Shown here one piece after another: positions 54,663-64,000 of a stretch of DNA of 64,000 nucleotides. A model generated the notes under the pieces. That model searched no databases. It saw only the letters and a program-made list of their open reading frames with translations, and was not told where the DNA came from. A program made the position numbers and the translations under genes. The stretch comes from Arcicella sp040387735 (GTDB lineage: Bacteria > Bacteroidota > Bacteroidia > Cytophagales > Spirosomataceae): contig JAZKDE010000059.1 of assembly GCA_040387735.1 (NCBI GenBank), positions 1 through 64,000 of the forward strand, read 5' to 3'. Within the stretch, counting starts at the first letter, position 1. Each line of letters starts with the position of its first letter.

Positions 54663-54988
54663 TAAGAGCGGAGTATTTGGATTTTGTAATGAGTATAATG
54701 TTTTAGATTATTAGCAAAAATACTAAAGTCATCACTAAATAATCACACGAAATCCCATAACGCTACAAGTTTAATTAACTCAAAGCCAAAAACTGTTATT
54801 AGCTATCCTTTAATGAAGATAATAGAATGGAAAAATTGAAAGGCTATCCGTTAAATTTTAGGAGTATTTCTTCTTAAGTAGTTAGGTAAATTGAATGTTA
54901 AATTTTTTATCCACGTTGTCAAGTATTGCTTTGAGATTCATTTTGAGGTTATCAAATGACAAAAGCATTAAACTCTAACCATTGGTAT
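54663..54988. other. Spacer upstream of the serine hydrolase gene
   Basis: 326 bases without a recognisable gene. On the minus strand CAAAAATA (54715-54722) is a -7-like element for the serine hydrolase gene; no matching -33 element is clear. Confidence 0.4.
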
Positions 54989-55397
54989 TTATTTTTTCTC
55001 CACAGAATCTCCCTGCAAGGTTTTAATTGATATTTTTAGAGAATAATTCTCCATGAGTTTAACGATTACTCTCTTTAAGTTGCGAGGATATTTTTTGACC
55101 AATTCTTCAATTATTTCTGATGAAATATCTTTTAGTTTCGCTTTGCGACCTATGCCTGATTTGTATAAAATAGTAATACAGCCGACTGTGTCGCATAAGT
55201 CAAACCATTCGTAAACTGTTTTAGAGACAGCATTGCAGCGGAGAACAGTCAAAATAAATGGACAACTCTTTTACTTTTGGTCCTTTATGAGACATTAAAA
55301 GGCATCTTACTCAATTTCGCAAAGGTCGACTAATCGTAGCTAACTCCATTGATGCGAGTTACTGTATTTCTTCTTCGTTGAACTTGATGTAACGCAT
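54989..55397 (-). pseudogene. Decayed IS630-type transposase N-terminal remnant
   Basis: The 87-codon frame 54989-55252 carries TVYEWFDLCD, GIGRKAKL and KYPRNLKRVIVKLMENYSLKISIKTL, the helix-turn-helix region of IS630-type transposases. Upstream, another frame from an ATG at 55397 (MRYIKFNEEEIQ) supplies the matching N-terminus, KGPKVKELSIYFDCSP, with two in-frame stops (TAA, TGA) and a frameshift near 55225. The catalytic DDE part and inverted repeats are absent. Clearly a non-functional remnant. Confidence 0.75.
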
Positions 55398-55696
55398 TTA
55401 TGAAGATATAAAAAAAATACTTTTATTGAGCGTGGTTACTTGACTCTTTTTTTCAGCATAATTAATGAATTTATTTTTAGAAAAAATAAGTTGTATTAGA
55501 ATTTTTTGTGGAAAATATTAAAGAAAAAATAGTTAAAATCCTGTTTTATAAGAAATAGACAACGAAATTGACTATTTCTTTCAAATCGTGAACGAATATA
55601 ATTTTTTACAGGTTATTTAAACACGTTATTATCCAAATAATGTAAAACACACATTTATATTCTTTCAAAACAACTAAACTTTACCTGTCAATTTTC
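55398..55696. other. Upstream region of the RND efflux operon
   Basis: 299 bases without a gene. AAGAAATAG (55550-55558) and CTATTTCTT (55572-55580) form a 9-bp inverted repeat; it may be an operator, but the sequence is AT-rich. No exact promoter match. Confidence 0.35.
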
Positions 55697-57064
55697 ATGA
55701 GTCAGACTTTGAAAATACTACCAATGATGTTCTTGACAACGTTATTGGTTTTAAAAATTCCCTCGAAACTATATTCCCAAGCGGTTATTCAACAATATTC
55801 GTCAGAAAAATCTGGGGCATTCTCCAAGTTAGATGATGCCACACTTGAAAATATAGTTCATTATGCGATATTAAATCATCCACAAATTCAACAATCACTC
55901 ATCGACCAACGCATCGTTGAAAATACCATCAAGAGTAAGTTAGCTGATTGGTATCCACAAATTAATTTCAATTACAATTTACAGCACAATTTTTTGGTTC
56001 AGACAAGTATCATTGGTGGAAATCCTGTGAAATTAGGGGTTGATAATACTTCAGCCGCCCAGTTTTCGCTTTCACAGAATATCTTCAATCGTGATGCGCT
56101 TTTAGCTAACAAGAGTCAAAACGATGTGCGTCTGCAAGCAATCCAAACAACAACCAATATTAAAATTAATTTAGCGGCGAATGTCTCAAAAGCTTTTTAT
56201 GCAGTATTGGCAACCAAACAACAAATAAAAGTGAGCGAAGGTGACATTATTCGTTTGCAAAGAAGTTTGAAAGATGCTAAGAATCAATACAACGCTGGAA
56301 CGACCGATAAAATTGACTTCAAACGAGTTAGCATTGCCTTAAATAATACGTTGGCTTTGAAGAAAAGCAATGAAGAATTGTTGAAAGCAAGGTTACAGAA
56401 TTTGAAATCGTTGATGGCGTATCCAGAAAGTGAAGATTTGGTAATTGCTTACGATACCTTGCAATTAGAGAAAGACATTTTGATTGATACTTTGCAACAA
56501 TCAGATTTTACTTCGAGGATTGAATACAAGCAATTGGCTACCTTAAAAAACCTGCGTGAAGCTGAATTAAAGTACAATCAATGGAGTTATTTGCCTTCGG
56601 TTGCTTTCAACGGAGCGTATAATCTTAACTATTTGAATAACACTTTTACTGATTTATATACAAAAAACTATCCCAACTCTTTCGTTAACTTGACGCTCTC
56701 GCTACCGATTTTTCAAGGTGGAAAACGGAAAGCCAATATCAACTCAGCCGAATGGCAACTCAAACGTGTAGCATTAGACGTTACGAATTTGAAATTGAAC
56801 GTAAATAGCGAATATCAGCAAGCTTTGGCTTCTTATAAAAGTAATTTAACCGTGTTTCTTTCACAAAAAGAAAACATGGAATTAGCCAAAGAAGTCTATG
56901 ATTTAATTCAATTGCAGTACCGTTCGGGTATAAAAACTTATTTAGAAGTGATTACTTCCGAAACCGACCTTCGCACGGCAAGAATCAATTATTACAATTC
57001 ACTTTACTTGGTTTTATCCAGCAAAGTAGATGTGCAGAAAGCATTAGGACAATTGAATTACTAA
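55697..57064 (+). CDS. TolC/OprM family outer-membrane factor
   Basis: 455 residues with an N-terminal hydrophobic export segment (KILPMMFLTTLLVLKI). Two TolC-type repeats: ENIVHYAILNHPQIQQSLIDQR at the start and a second half with FTSRIEYKQLATLKNLREAELKYNQWSYLPSV. It is the first gene of a plus-strand tripartite pump operon (outer-membrane channel, adaptor, RND pump). Regulation is unknown; no regulator gene is adjacent. Confidence 0.9.
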   Translation: MSQTLKILPMMFLTTLLVLKIPSKLYSQAVIQQYSSEKSGAFSKLDDATLENIVHYAILNHPQIQQSLIDQRIVENTIKSKLADWYPQINFNYNLQHNFLVQTSIIGGNPVKLGVDNTSAAQFSLSQNIFNRDALLANKSQNDVRLQAIQTTTNIKINLAANVSKAFYAVLATKQQIKVSEGDIIRLQRSLKDAKNQYNAGTTDKIDFKRVSIALNNTLALKKSNEELLKARLQNLKSLMAYPESEDLVIAYDTLQLEKDILIDTLQQSDFTSRIEYKQLATLKNLREAELKYNQWSYLPSVAFNGAYNLNYLNNTFTDLYTKNYPNSFVNLTLSLPIFQGGKRKANINSAEWQLKRVALDVTNLKLNVNSEYQQALASYKSNLTVFLSQKENMELAKEVYDLIQLQYRSGIKTYLEVITSETDLRTARINYYNSLYLVLSSKVDVQKALGQLNY

Positions 57065-57148
57065 GTGCTGAAGTATTATTAATTACATTTTAGTGGATTA
57101 CTTATCCTAAATCTTTTGGTAAAACAAAAACGAATAATAGACAAACAA

Positions 57149-58291
57149 ATGGACAGAATCAATATGTTTTTCGATAAATCAACAAAATTTTCAATCATTG
57201 CGGCTTTATTTTTATTGAGCTCGTGCGGTGATAAAAAAGCCCAACAAATGCCAGCGGTGCCACCCGTACCCGTGACCATTGAAGCAGTACAAGTAACGGA
57301 TGCTTCTTATCATGATGAATATCCTGCCACCGTAACCGCTTTGGATATGGTAGAATTAAGACCACAAGTAAATGGTTTTATCACGGGCGTGCATTTTAGC
57401 GATGGTTCAAGAGTACGCAAAGGACAATTGTTGTATTCAATTGATACGCAATTATACGAAGCTAATTACGACCAAGCAGTTGCTAACCTAAATGTGCAAG
57501 AAGCTAACTTAGCGAAAGCACAAAAAGATGCTAATCGTTATAATGAATTAGCTAAAAACGATGCAGTTGCCAAACAATTGGTGGATAATGCCGATGCTGC
57601 TTTGGAAGTAGCGAAAAAGCAAGTCGATGCGTCAAAAGCGAATATCAAAGGCGTGCAGACTAATGTGCGTTACACCAAAGTATATGCTCCATTTGATGGA
57701 ACGATTGGGATTTCTTTAGTGAAAAAAGGAGCGGCTGTAACGGCGGGACAAACGATTTTGAACACCGTTTCGACGGATAATCAGTTAGCGGTTGACTTTA
57801 ACGTGGACCAAAAAGATATTTATTATTTCTCTAATTTAATCCAAAAAGGAAAAGCAAATAATGACTCTACTTTTACGCTTGCTTTCGGGAATGAAGTGTA
57901 TCCGTATAACGGAAAAATCTTGTTGATGGATAGAGCCGTTGACCCACAAACTGGAACGATAAAAACAAGATTAGCTTTCCCAAATCCTAAGAATTTACTT
58001 CGTTCGGGTATGACAGGAACGGTAAGAGTTTTGAGTACTTCTAAGAAAGCAGTGGTAATTCCTTACAAAGCAATCTCGGAACAATTGGGTGAATTTTTTG
58101 TGTACGTACCGAGCGATAGTAATAAAGTAACACAAAAAAGAGTGCAGTTAGGAACTACCGTTGGGGCGAATATCATCGTGAAGGATGGATTGAAACAAGG
58201 TGATAAAATCATCATCGAAGGTATTCAAAACTTACGTGAAGGAGCTGTTTATACCACCGAAAATCCCTCAGCAACGCCAGCGAAAAAATAA
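57149..58291 (+). CDS. RND efflux periplasmic adaptor (MFP)
   Basis: 380 residues from ATG 57149; a lipobox LSSCGDKK follows the hydrophobic segment, so a lipoprotein. Order: barrel-sandwich half (VELRPQVNGFITGVHFSDGSRVRKGQ), alpha-hairpin (about 100-165, LNVQEANLAKAQKDANRY), then the second lipoyl half (VYAPFDGTIGISLVKKG) and the beta-barrel plus membrane-proximal domain. It connects the outer-membrane factor and the RND pump. It starts 84 bases after the channel gene. Confidence 0.9.
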   Translation: MDRINMFFDKSTKFSIIAALFLLSSCGDKKAQQMPAVPPVPVTIEAVQVTDASYHDEYPATVTALDMVELRPQVNGFITGVHFSDGSRVRKGQLLYSIDTQLYEANYDQAVANLNVQEANLAKAQKDANRYNELAKNDAVAKQLVDNADAALEVAKKQVDASKANIKGVQTNVRYTKVYAPFDGTIGISLVKKGAAVTAGQTILNTVSTDNQLAVDFNVDQKDIYYFSNLIQKGKANNDSTFTLAFGNEVYPYNGKILLMDRAVDPQTGTIKTRLAFPNPKNLLRSGMTGTVRVLSTSKKAVVIPYKAISEQLGEFFVYVPSDSNKVTQKRVQLGTTVGANIIVKDGLKQGDKIIIEGIQNLREGAVYTTENPSATPAKK

Positions 58292-58307
58292 ACTTCATTA
58301 CCTCAAA

Positions 58308-58330
58308 GCTGCGAGTTTAACGCTCGTAGC
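58308..58330 (+). other. Intercistronic hairpin between adaptor and RND pump
   Basis: 8-bp stem GCTGCGAG (58308-58315) / CTCGTAGC (58323-58330), one G-U wobble, 7-base loop, without a T-run, 17 bases after the adaptor stop. It could stabilise or process the operon mRNA. Confidence 0.5.
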
Positions 58331-58361
58331 CATAAACTAATACATTTTAAAAAGTATAAAA

Positions 58362-61300
58362 ATGATAGCAGATGTTTTTATAAAAAGGCCAATCACCGCA
58401 ATTGTTACCTCATTGGTGCTTGTCATCGTGGGAATTATTGCCTTGACTACATTGCCTATCTCACAATATCCAGATATTACTCCACCAACGGTTACCGTGG
58501 CTGGTAACTTTACGGGGGCAGATGCCCAGACCGTGGAACAAACCACTACTACGCCAATTGAAACCCAAATTAACGGTACGCCTGGCATGACATATATGTC
58601 GAGTAACAGTACCAGTAGTGGGCAAAGTAGTATTAACGTTACATTCGACATTGGTACGGACGTAAATATTGCCGCATTGGACGTTCAAAACCGTGTAAGT
58701 GTGGCGCAACCAACGTTACCAGATGCCGTAAAACGTCTTGGACTTACCGTTCGTAAACGTAATCCAAGTATTATGATGGCCTTGGCTTTGTACTCGCCAA
58801 AAGGAACGCACGATGCGAAATTTATTGGAAACTTTGCCAATATCTACGTGAAAGATGCTCTCCAAAGAGTAAAAGGAGTGGGTGATATTGTATCGAGAGC
58901 TGATGATTTTGGAATGAGAATCTGGTTGAATCCAGAGAAATTGGCGGCCATGAAAATGACACCGAGTGACGTTTCAGCCGCTTTAGCAGAACAAAACCTT
59001 CAAGTCGCCGCTGGCGTTGTCGGGGGAAATCCGCAACCTTCAACGCAAGCTTTTGAATATAGTGTTCTGACAAATAGCCGTATCAATAAAAAAGAACAAT
59101 TTGAAGATATTATCGTGCGTACTTCGCCAGCTACGGGAAGTGTGGTGTATTTGAAAGATGTGGCCAGAGTAGAATTGGGAAGATTTGATTATGGAGTAAA
59201 TGCCTTTGTTTCTGGAAAACCCGCCGCTTTTGTAATCATTTATTTAGCACCGGGTGGAAATGCTTTGAATACTTATGAAGGCGTAACGAAAGCTTTGGAA
59301 GAAATGAAAAAGACTTTCCCTAAAGATATTGATTACGTTGTGCCTTTAGAATCTGCTTCGGTGGTAAAGGTCTCAATTGAAGAAGTAATTCATACTTTGG
59401 TTGAAGCCTTGATTTTGGTAATTCTGGTGGTATTCTTATTCCTTCAAAACTGGAGAGCTACTTTAATTCCTATCTTAGCCATTCCTGTATCATTAATTGG
59501 AACGTTTATTTTCTTTATTCCTTTTGGTTTTACAATTAATACTTTGACATTATTTGCCTTTGTATTAGCCATCGGAATTGTGGTAGATGATGCCATTGTG
59601 GTAGTAGAAGCCGTGCAACATAACATGGATGAACACGGAATGACTCCTAAAGAAGCAACGGTGAAAGCGATGAAAGATATTTCTGGGCCCGTAATTGCCA
59701 TTGCGTTAATTCTTGCGGCGGTGTTTGTTCCAGTAAGTTTTGTTCCCGGAATCGTTGGGCGATTGTACCAACAATTTGCCATTACAATTGCAGTTTCGGT
59801 TATGCTTTCGGCATTTGTAGCACTTTCTTTGACACCCGCATTATGTACTATCTTGCTAAAACCATCGAAAGATAAAGATGCTAAAAAGAATATTTTAGAG
59901 AAGTTTTTTGCATGGTTTAATACCAAATTTGAACGTATCTCTTTTGCTTATACCAGAGGAGTTGCCAAATGGATTAAAGCAACGCCATTGGTTTTGGTAA
60001 TGATGGTTTGTTTGTTCGTAGGATTATTTTTTATGTTCAAATCAAAGCCAACGGGTTTTATTCCTACTGAAGATGAAGGGCGTTTGTACGTAACTTACGA
60101 AATGCCCGAAGCCACTTCAACCAGCAGAAACGTTGCCTTATTCCAAACCATCATGAAACGTTTGGAAGTATTACCTGAAGTTAGAGTAGTTGGCGGTATT
60201 GCGGGTTTGAACGTGGTAAGTTTTTCTAATAAAACCAACGTAGGTACTTTCTTTGTCAACTTAAAACCATGGTCAGCCAGAGAAGGAAAAGAACATCAAG
60301 TACAAGCGGTAATTGAGAAAATCAAAAAGAGTACGGCCGACATTAAAGAAGCCAGAGTGCTTGCCATTGCTCCACCAGCCATTCCCGGATTAGGTCAGAC
60401 CGCAGGTTTTACTTTTGAATTGCTGCAAACAACCAGTCCTGATAATGTTCAGCAATTTGAAAAAGTTGCTCGTAAATTCTTGGCTACTGTAAATCAACGC
60501 CCAGAAATTGGCATGGCATTTACCTTCTTCAGTTCAAGAACGCCGGGTTATCAAATTGATGTGGATAGAGAACAAGCCAAAAAACAAGGCGTACAAGTCT
60601 CAGATATTTTTGGTACACTTTCTACTTTATTGGGCAGTTCGTATATCAACGACTTCACTTTATATGGAAGAAATTTTAGGGTAATGGTACAAGCGGATAG
60701 TAGTTTCCGTTCTTCTTTAGATAAAATTGAGAAGTTTTACGTAAGAAATAACGTTGGAAATATGGTGCCTTTGAAAGCTTTGGTGACCACAAAAGTTGTT
60801 GAAAATGCAGCATTGATTTCGCACTATAATGTGTATCGTTCCATCGAAATCAACGGTACTCCAAAACCAGGTTTCAGTAGTGGACAAGCAATCACAGCCT
60901 TAAAAGAAGTAGCAGCGACCACTTTGCCAACGGGATATTCGTATGAATTTTCGGGAATGAGTGCTGAAGAACTGAAAGCAGGAGATAGTACCACCTTGAT
61001 TTTTGGGATTTCTATCGTGTTTGTTTTCTTGTTTTTAGCGGCATTATATGAAAGCTGGTCAATTCCATTTTCGGTATTATTTGCGGTGCCAATCGGAGCT
61101 TTTGGTTCAATTTTAACGCTTACATTATTACCGAATTTATCAAATAATATTTACGCACAAATCGGTTTAATTACACTTATTGGTTTGGCAGCGAAAAATG
61201 CTATTTTGATTGTAGAATTTGCCAAAGAACGAGTTGATTTAGGGATGGAGTTAATTCCTGCGACTTTGGAGGCAGTTCAACTTCGTTTACGACCAATTAT

Positions 61301-61517
61301 TATGACCTCTCTTGCTTTTATCTTGGGCGTTTTACCTTTGGCATTTGCCAGTGGTGCAGCGGCTGAATCTCGTAAAACCATTGGTTGGACCGTATTCGGA
61401 GGAATGTTATCGGCCACTTCTTTAGCGATTTTTGTAGTACCGGTACTTTTTGTATTAATTGAAAAACTTGCGGGTGGGAAGAAAAAACTGGAAGTTTCGA
61501 CAGAAACTGATTTATAA
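58362..61517 (+). CDS. RND family efflux pump permease (AcrB/MexB type, HAE1)
   Basis: 1051 residues, typical length. It starts with MIADVFIKRPITAIVTSLVLVI (first helix). Proton-relay residues are Asp409-Asp410 (GIVVDDAIVVVEAV) and Lys945 (GLAAKNAILIVEFAKE), equivalent to AcrB Asp407, Asp408 and Lys940. Two periplasmic halves with PN/PC-like domains. It exports drugs, solvents or other amphiphilic compounds using the proton gradient. Third gene of the operon; terminator at 61541-61592. Confidence 0.95.
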   Translation: MIADVFIKRPITAIVTSLVLVIVGIIALTTLPISQYPDITPPTVTVAGNFTGADAQTVEQTTTTPIETQINGTPGMTYMSSNSTSSGQSSINVTFDIGTDVNIAALDVQNRVSVAQPTLPDAVKRLGLTVRKRNPSIMMALALYSPKGTHDAKFIGNFANIYVKDALQRVKGVGDIVSRADDFGMRIWLNPEKLAAMKMTPSDVSAALAEQNLQVAAGVVGGNPQPSTQAFEYSVLTNSRINKKEQFEDIIVRTSPATGSVVYLKDVARVELGRFDYGVNAFVSGKPAAFVIIYLAPGGNALNTYEGVTKALEEMKKTFPKDIDYVVPLESASVVKVSIEEVIHTLVEALILVILVVFLFLQNWRATLIPILAIPVSLIGTFIFFIPFGFTINTLTLFAFVLAIGIVVDDAIVVVEAVQHNMDEHGMTPKEATVKAMKDISGPVIAIALILAAVFVPVSFVPGIVGRLYQQFAITIAVSVMLSAFVALSLTPALCTILLKPSKDKDAKKNILEKFFAWFNTKFERISFAYTRGVAKWIKATPLVLVMMVCLFVGLFFMFKSKPTGFIPTEDEGRLYVTYEMPEATSTSRNVALFQTIMKRLEVLPEVRVVGGIAGLNVVSFSNKTNVGTFFVNLKPWSAREGKEHQVQAVIEKIKKSTADIKEARVLAIAPPAIPGLGQTAGFTFELLQTTSPDNVQQFEKVARKFLATVNQRPEIGMAFTFFSSRTPGYQIDVDREQAKKQGVQVSDIFGTLSTLLGSSYINDFTLYGRNFRVMVQADSSFRSSLDKIEKFYVRNNVGNMVPLKALVTTKVVENAALISHYNVYRSIEINGTPKPGFSSGQAITALKEVAATTLPTGYSYEFSGMSAEELKAGDSTTLIFGISIVFVFLFLAALYESWSIPFSVLFAVPIGAFGSILTLTLLPNLSNNIYAQIGLITLIGLAAKNAILIVEFAKERVDLGMELIPATLEAVQLRLRPIIMTSLAFILGVLPLAFASGAAAESRKTIGWTVFGGMLSATSLAIFVVPVLFVLIEKLAGGKKKLEVSTETDL

Positions 61518-61540
61518 GTAAAATAGCAATATTTGATTTG

Positions 61541-61592
61541 AAAAAAATCTGTTAGTATGGTTAAGTTTTTAACGATGCTAACAGATTTTTTT
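61541..61592 (+). terminator. Terminator of the RND operon
   Basis: 18-bp stem with one mismatch/wobble (61541-61558 / 61575-61592), 16-base loop, ending in a run of T. Confidence 0.75.
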
Positions 61593-61731
61593 ATGCTTTA
61601 CTTTTCAGAAGTATATCATTTCGTTAATATATTTCTACATTGAGAGGAGGTGTAATTCCCTAAATTGAGGGCTAAATTAGAATTTGTCTATTGCTTACAA
61701 TACTCCAAAATAATCCACTCTTAATATTAAG

Positions 61732-63975
61732 TTATGGTCTATCAGTCAAGGCAATACCCCAAACTTTAGATGGCTTATTTCCCATCTCAATAACCATTTC
61801 ACCACCTTTTACTAAATCGCTATGAAGGATGAAAGATTTGCTATAAACTTGATTATTCAAAGTGATTTTTTGAATGTACTTATTGCTCGAACTATTGTTT
61901 TTTACGCTTACTTTGAAGATTTTGTCCTTGTTAACTTTGATTGATACTTCATCCATCACTGGACTTCCGAAGACATAAATACCACCCGCAGGATTGACAG
62001 GATAAAAACCGATTGCACTTAAAATATACCAAGCTGACATTTGCCCTACATCTTCATTTCCAATAATTCCGTCGGGTTTATTGGTGTACAAACTATCCAA
62101 AATGTACCGAACTTTATCCGCCGTTTTGTAGGGTTGCCCCACGTAATTATACAAATAAGTAATGTGATGACTGGGTTCGTTGCCATGAGCATATTGTCCA
62201 ATTAATCCTGAAATATCGTTTGATGCTTCTTCGCCCATATCACCGTTTACGATAAATAATGAATCTAATTTCTGGGTAAACTTATTTTCTCCACCCATCA
62301 AATTTATCAAACCGTGAACATCGTGCGGGGCAAGCCACGTATATTGCCAAGCATTTCCTTCACTGAAATCGTCTTTACGGTGGCGAGAAACGAAAGGACT
62401 AAAATCTTGTCGCCATTTATTTTCTGAAAGCCTTCCACGAACAAAACCAGTTGATTGGTCGAAATAATTTTTATAAAAACCTGCTCTTTTACTGAAATAA
62501 GCATAATCATCCGTTTTGCCTAATTGCTTCGCCATCAAGGAAATTGCCCCGTCAGAAATCGCATATTCCATTCCCATTGCTACTGACTCGGTCATGCTAT
62601 CGGCGGGAATAAATCCATTAGTTTTCAAATATTTCAATCCTCTATCGTCTAATAAAGTGGTGGTTTTTACCGCCTCATAAGCTAAAGAAGCATCAATGTT
62701 TTTAATGCCCTTCAAGTACGCATCAGCAATGACTTGAATCGAGCTATTTCCCGGCATTGTATAGGTTTCATTACCCATCAAATGCCAAACGGGAAGTCTG
62801 CCTTGTTGCTTGTAAATTGCCAACATTGAATTGACCATGTCACTCACTCGTTCAGGTTGAAAAATAGTATATAATCCATTACATGCACGGTAAGTATCCC
62901 ATAATGAGAACGTTGTAAGATTTGTAAAAGGAGCATTACGGTAAATTTGTTTATCCGTTCCGTAATAATCGCCATTGACATCGTTAAAAATCGAGGGGGC
63001 AATCATGGTGTGATACAAAGCTGTGTAGAAAATTTCCTTTCTTTTTTCGTCCTTTGTTTTAACCGTAATTTTCTCTAATTCATTATTCCATAACGCTTCA
63101 GCTTCTGCTTTCACTTGGTTGAAATTCCAATGGGGAATCTCTACTTTCAAATTCAAAAACGCATTTTCAATACTCACGGGCGAAATCGCTACTTTGATAT
63201 TAATTTTTTCATCTGCCAATGTCGTAAAATCTGCAACGGCTTTAATACTTTCGCCCATTGCTACTTGCATCGCTTCTTTTTGTTTCGATTTATACAAAGA
63301 CAGATTTTTGAAAGGTTTCGAGAAAACCATTACAAAATATATGTGTTGGTCAACTGCCCATCCTTTTGAAAAACGATAACCGACTAAAGTGGTGTCATTG
63401 AGCTTTTTGATGTAAGCATCTACTGGTTTATCCCAACCAATGCCTTCGGTTAAGTCGAGAAGAATATGCGACTGCTCGGAAGCGGGAAAGGTATATTGAT
63501 GAAAACCAACTCTGGTTGATGCCGTCAGTTCTGCCTTGATATTGTAGCGTTTTAGATTTACAGAATAATATCCAGGGCTTACTTTTTCATCTTGATGACT
63601 GAAATAAGAGAAATTTCCCGGTTTTGTTAAAGAACCTTTTTCTAAAAGAATATTTCCAACACTCGGCATAACAAGAATATCGCCTAAATCGCCAATACCT
63701 GTACCACTCAAACGAGTATGAGAAAAACCAATTAAAGTAGAATCGGCGTAATTATAGCCAGAACACCAATCCCAACCTTGAGATAAATTAACTGGACCCA
63801 ACTGAACTGCTCCAAAAGGTACATTTGCTCCTAAAAATACGTGACCATGCAAGCCCGTTCCAATGTGTGGTTTTACGTAGTCGATTGGACGTTGAGCTTG
63901 AATTCTAAGACTAAACAGACTAAAAAACAGGAGACAAATAAAAATTTGCTTATGTAAGTAATATGATAAATTCAT
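61732..63975 (-). CDS. GH92 family alpha-mannosidase-like glycosidase
   Basis: 747 residues. ATG 63975 is chosen because it gives a signal peptide (HKQIFICLLFFSLFSLRIQA). Landmarks: IGTGLHGHVFLGANVPFGAVQLGP at the N-terminus, FSHTRLSGTGIGDLGDI, GNEDVGQMSAWYILSAIGFYPVNPAGG. These match GH92, calcium-dependent exo-alpha-mannosidases that trim N-glycans or yeast/plant mannans. The frame stays open to the right edge (GTG 63999), but the extra 8 residues lie outside the signal. The gene seems complete in the window. Confidence 0.92.
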   Translation of the reverse strand: MNLSYYLHKQIFICLLFFSLFSLRIQAQRPIDYVKPHIGTGLHGHVFLGANVPFGAVQLGPVNLSQGWDWCSGYNYADSTLIGFSHTRLSGTGIGDLGDILVMPSVGNILLEKGSLTKPGNFSYFSHQDEKVSPGYYSVNLKRYNIKAELTASTRVGFHQYTFPASEQSHILLDLTEGIGWDKPVDAYIKKLNDTTLVGYRFSKGWAVDQHIYFVMVFSKPFKNLSLYKSKQKEAMQVAMGESIKAVADFTTLADEKINIKVAISPVSIENAFLNLKVEIPHWNFNQVKAEAEALWNNELEKITVKTKDEKRKEIFYTALYHTMIAPSIFNDVNGDYYGTDKQIYRNAPFTNLTTFSLWDTYRACNGLYTIFQPERVSDMVNSMLAIYKQQGRLPVWHLMGNETYTMPGNSSIQVIADAYLKGIKNIDASLAYEAVKTTTLLDDRGLKYLKTNGFIPADSMTESVAMGMEYAISDGAISLMAKQLGKTDDYAYFSKRAGFYKNYFDQSTGFVRGRLSENKWRQDFSPFVSRHRKDDFSEGNAWQYTWLAPHDVHGLINLMGGENKFTQKLDSLFIVNGDMGEEASNDISGLIGQYAHGNEPSHHITYLYNYVGQPYKTADKVRYILDSLYTNKPDGIIGNEDVGQMSAWYILSAIGFYPVNPAGGIYVFGSPVMDEVSIKVNKDKIFKVSVKNNSSSNKYIQKITLNNQVYSKSFILHSDLVKGGEMVIEMGNKPSKVWGIALTDRP

Positions 63976-64000
63976 GGTTAATAGTTTTAGTTTTCTCACT

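Noticed and set aside
59444..59926. 160-codon frame on the minus strand
   Set aside because: Shadow of the RND pump gene.

Overview
The window reads as an AT-rich chromosomal segment of a Gram-negative Bacteroidota bacterium. The gene set suggests Cytophagales (Emticicia, Arcicella or Spirosomaceae type), but that placement is inference from gene content, not from a marker-gene comparison. Supporting signs are many secreted proteins with N-terminal signal peptides ending in Q, Bacteroidota-style promoters (TTTG or TTG, about 19-20 bases, TAnnTTTG), few Shine-Dalgarno sequences, DUF5117-type metalloprotease, DUF1080, PmoA-like, GH92 and GH26 proteins. I found no rRNA, tRNA, CRISPR array or intact mobile element. 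Three runs of exactly ten N (8357-8366, 28828-28837, 34548-34557) are assembly gaps, and each falls inside a gene.

Layout. 1-9800: 3' part of a zinc metalloprotease, a DUF1080 sugar hydrolase, a Uma2 nuclease-like protein, a two-gene unit (dehydrogenase-like protein plus a NamZ/DUF1343 muramidase), an APC permease, a small membrane protein, an SDR split by a gap and a secreted protein. 9800-12600: a gluconate-dehydrogenase-subunit-3-like protein and a GMC oxidoreductase, probably a membrane sugar dehydrogenase that oxidises glycosides. 13138-16236: a 1032-residue protein combining five DUF1508 (YegP-like) double repeats, a membrane segment and an OmpA-like C-terminus. 16400-25700: nitroreductase, amidohydrolase, a DUF3037/HipA-like kinase pair, the pyruvate dehydrogenase E2 gene, an acyltransferase, a GT-C-like membrane protein and a PmoA-like protein. 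25700-33700: CAP protein, a frameshifted beta-CASP metallo-beta-lactamase, DUF819 transporter, secreted WD40 protein, MauG-type dihaem peroxidase and a Crp/Fnr regulator. 33800-39500: lepA, acyl-CoA dehydrogenase, fmt and greA. 39700-43100: PBP4-type dacB and a CocE/NonD hydrolase.

43200-50280 is a complete efflux operon on the minus strand in the order tetR, tolC, hlyD, two ABC ATPases, two ABC-2 permeases; a 10-bp-arm palindrome in front of tetR is the likely operator. 50468-54662 holds pirin, a lectin-like protein interrupted by an in-frame TAG, a GH26 mannanase and a Tat-exported serine hydrolase. 54989-55397 is a decayed IS630-type transposase N-terminus. 55697-61517 is a second efflux operon (outer-membrane factor, adaptor, RND pump). 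The window ends with a GH92 alpha-mannosidase-like gene.

Most genes are ordinary housekeeping or accessory genes. The points most worth a second look are the DUF1508/OmpA protein with its near-perfect internal duplication, the short promoter-peptide-terminator unit in front of greA, the dehydrogenase-like protein that has lost its catalytic residues, the HipA-like/DUF3037 pair, and two apparently broken genes (27750 frameshift, 51472 TAG). I did not find strong evidence for a wholly new multi-gene system.
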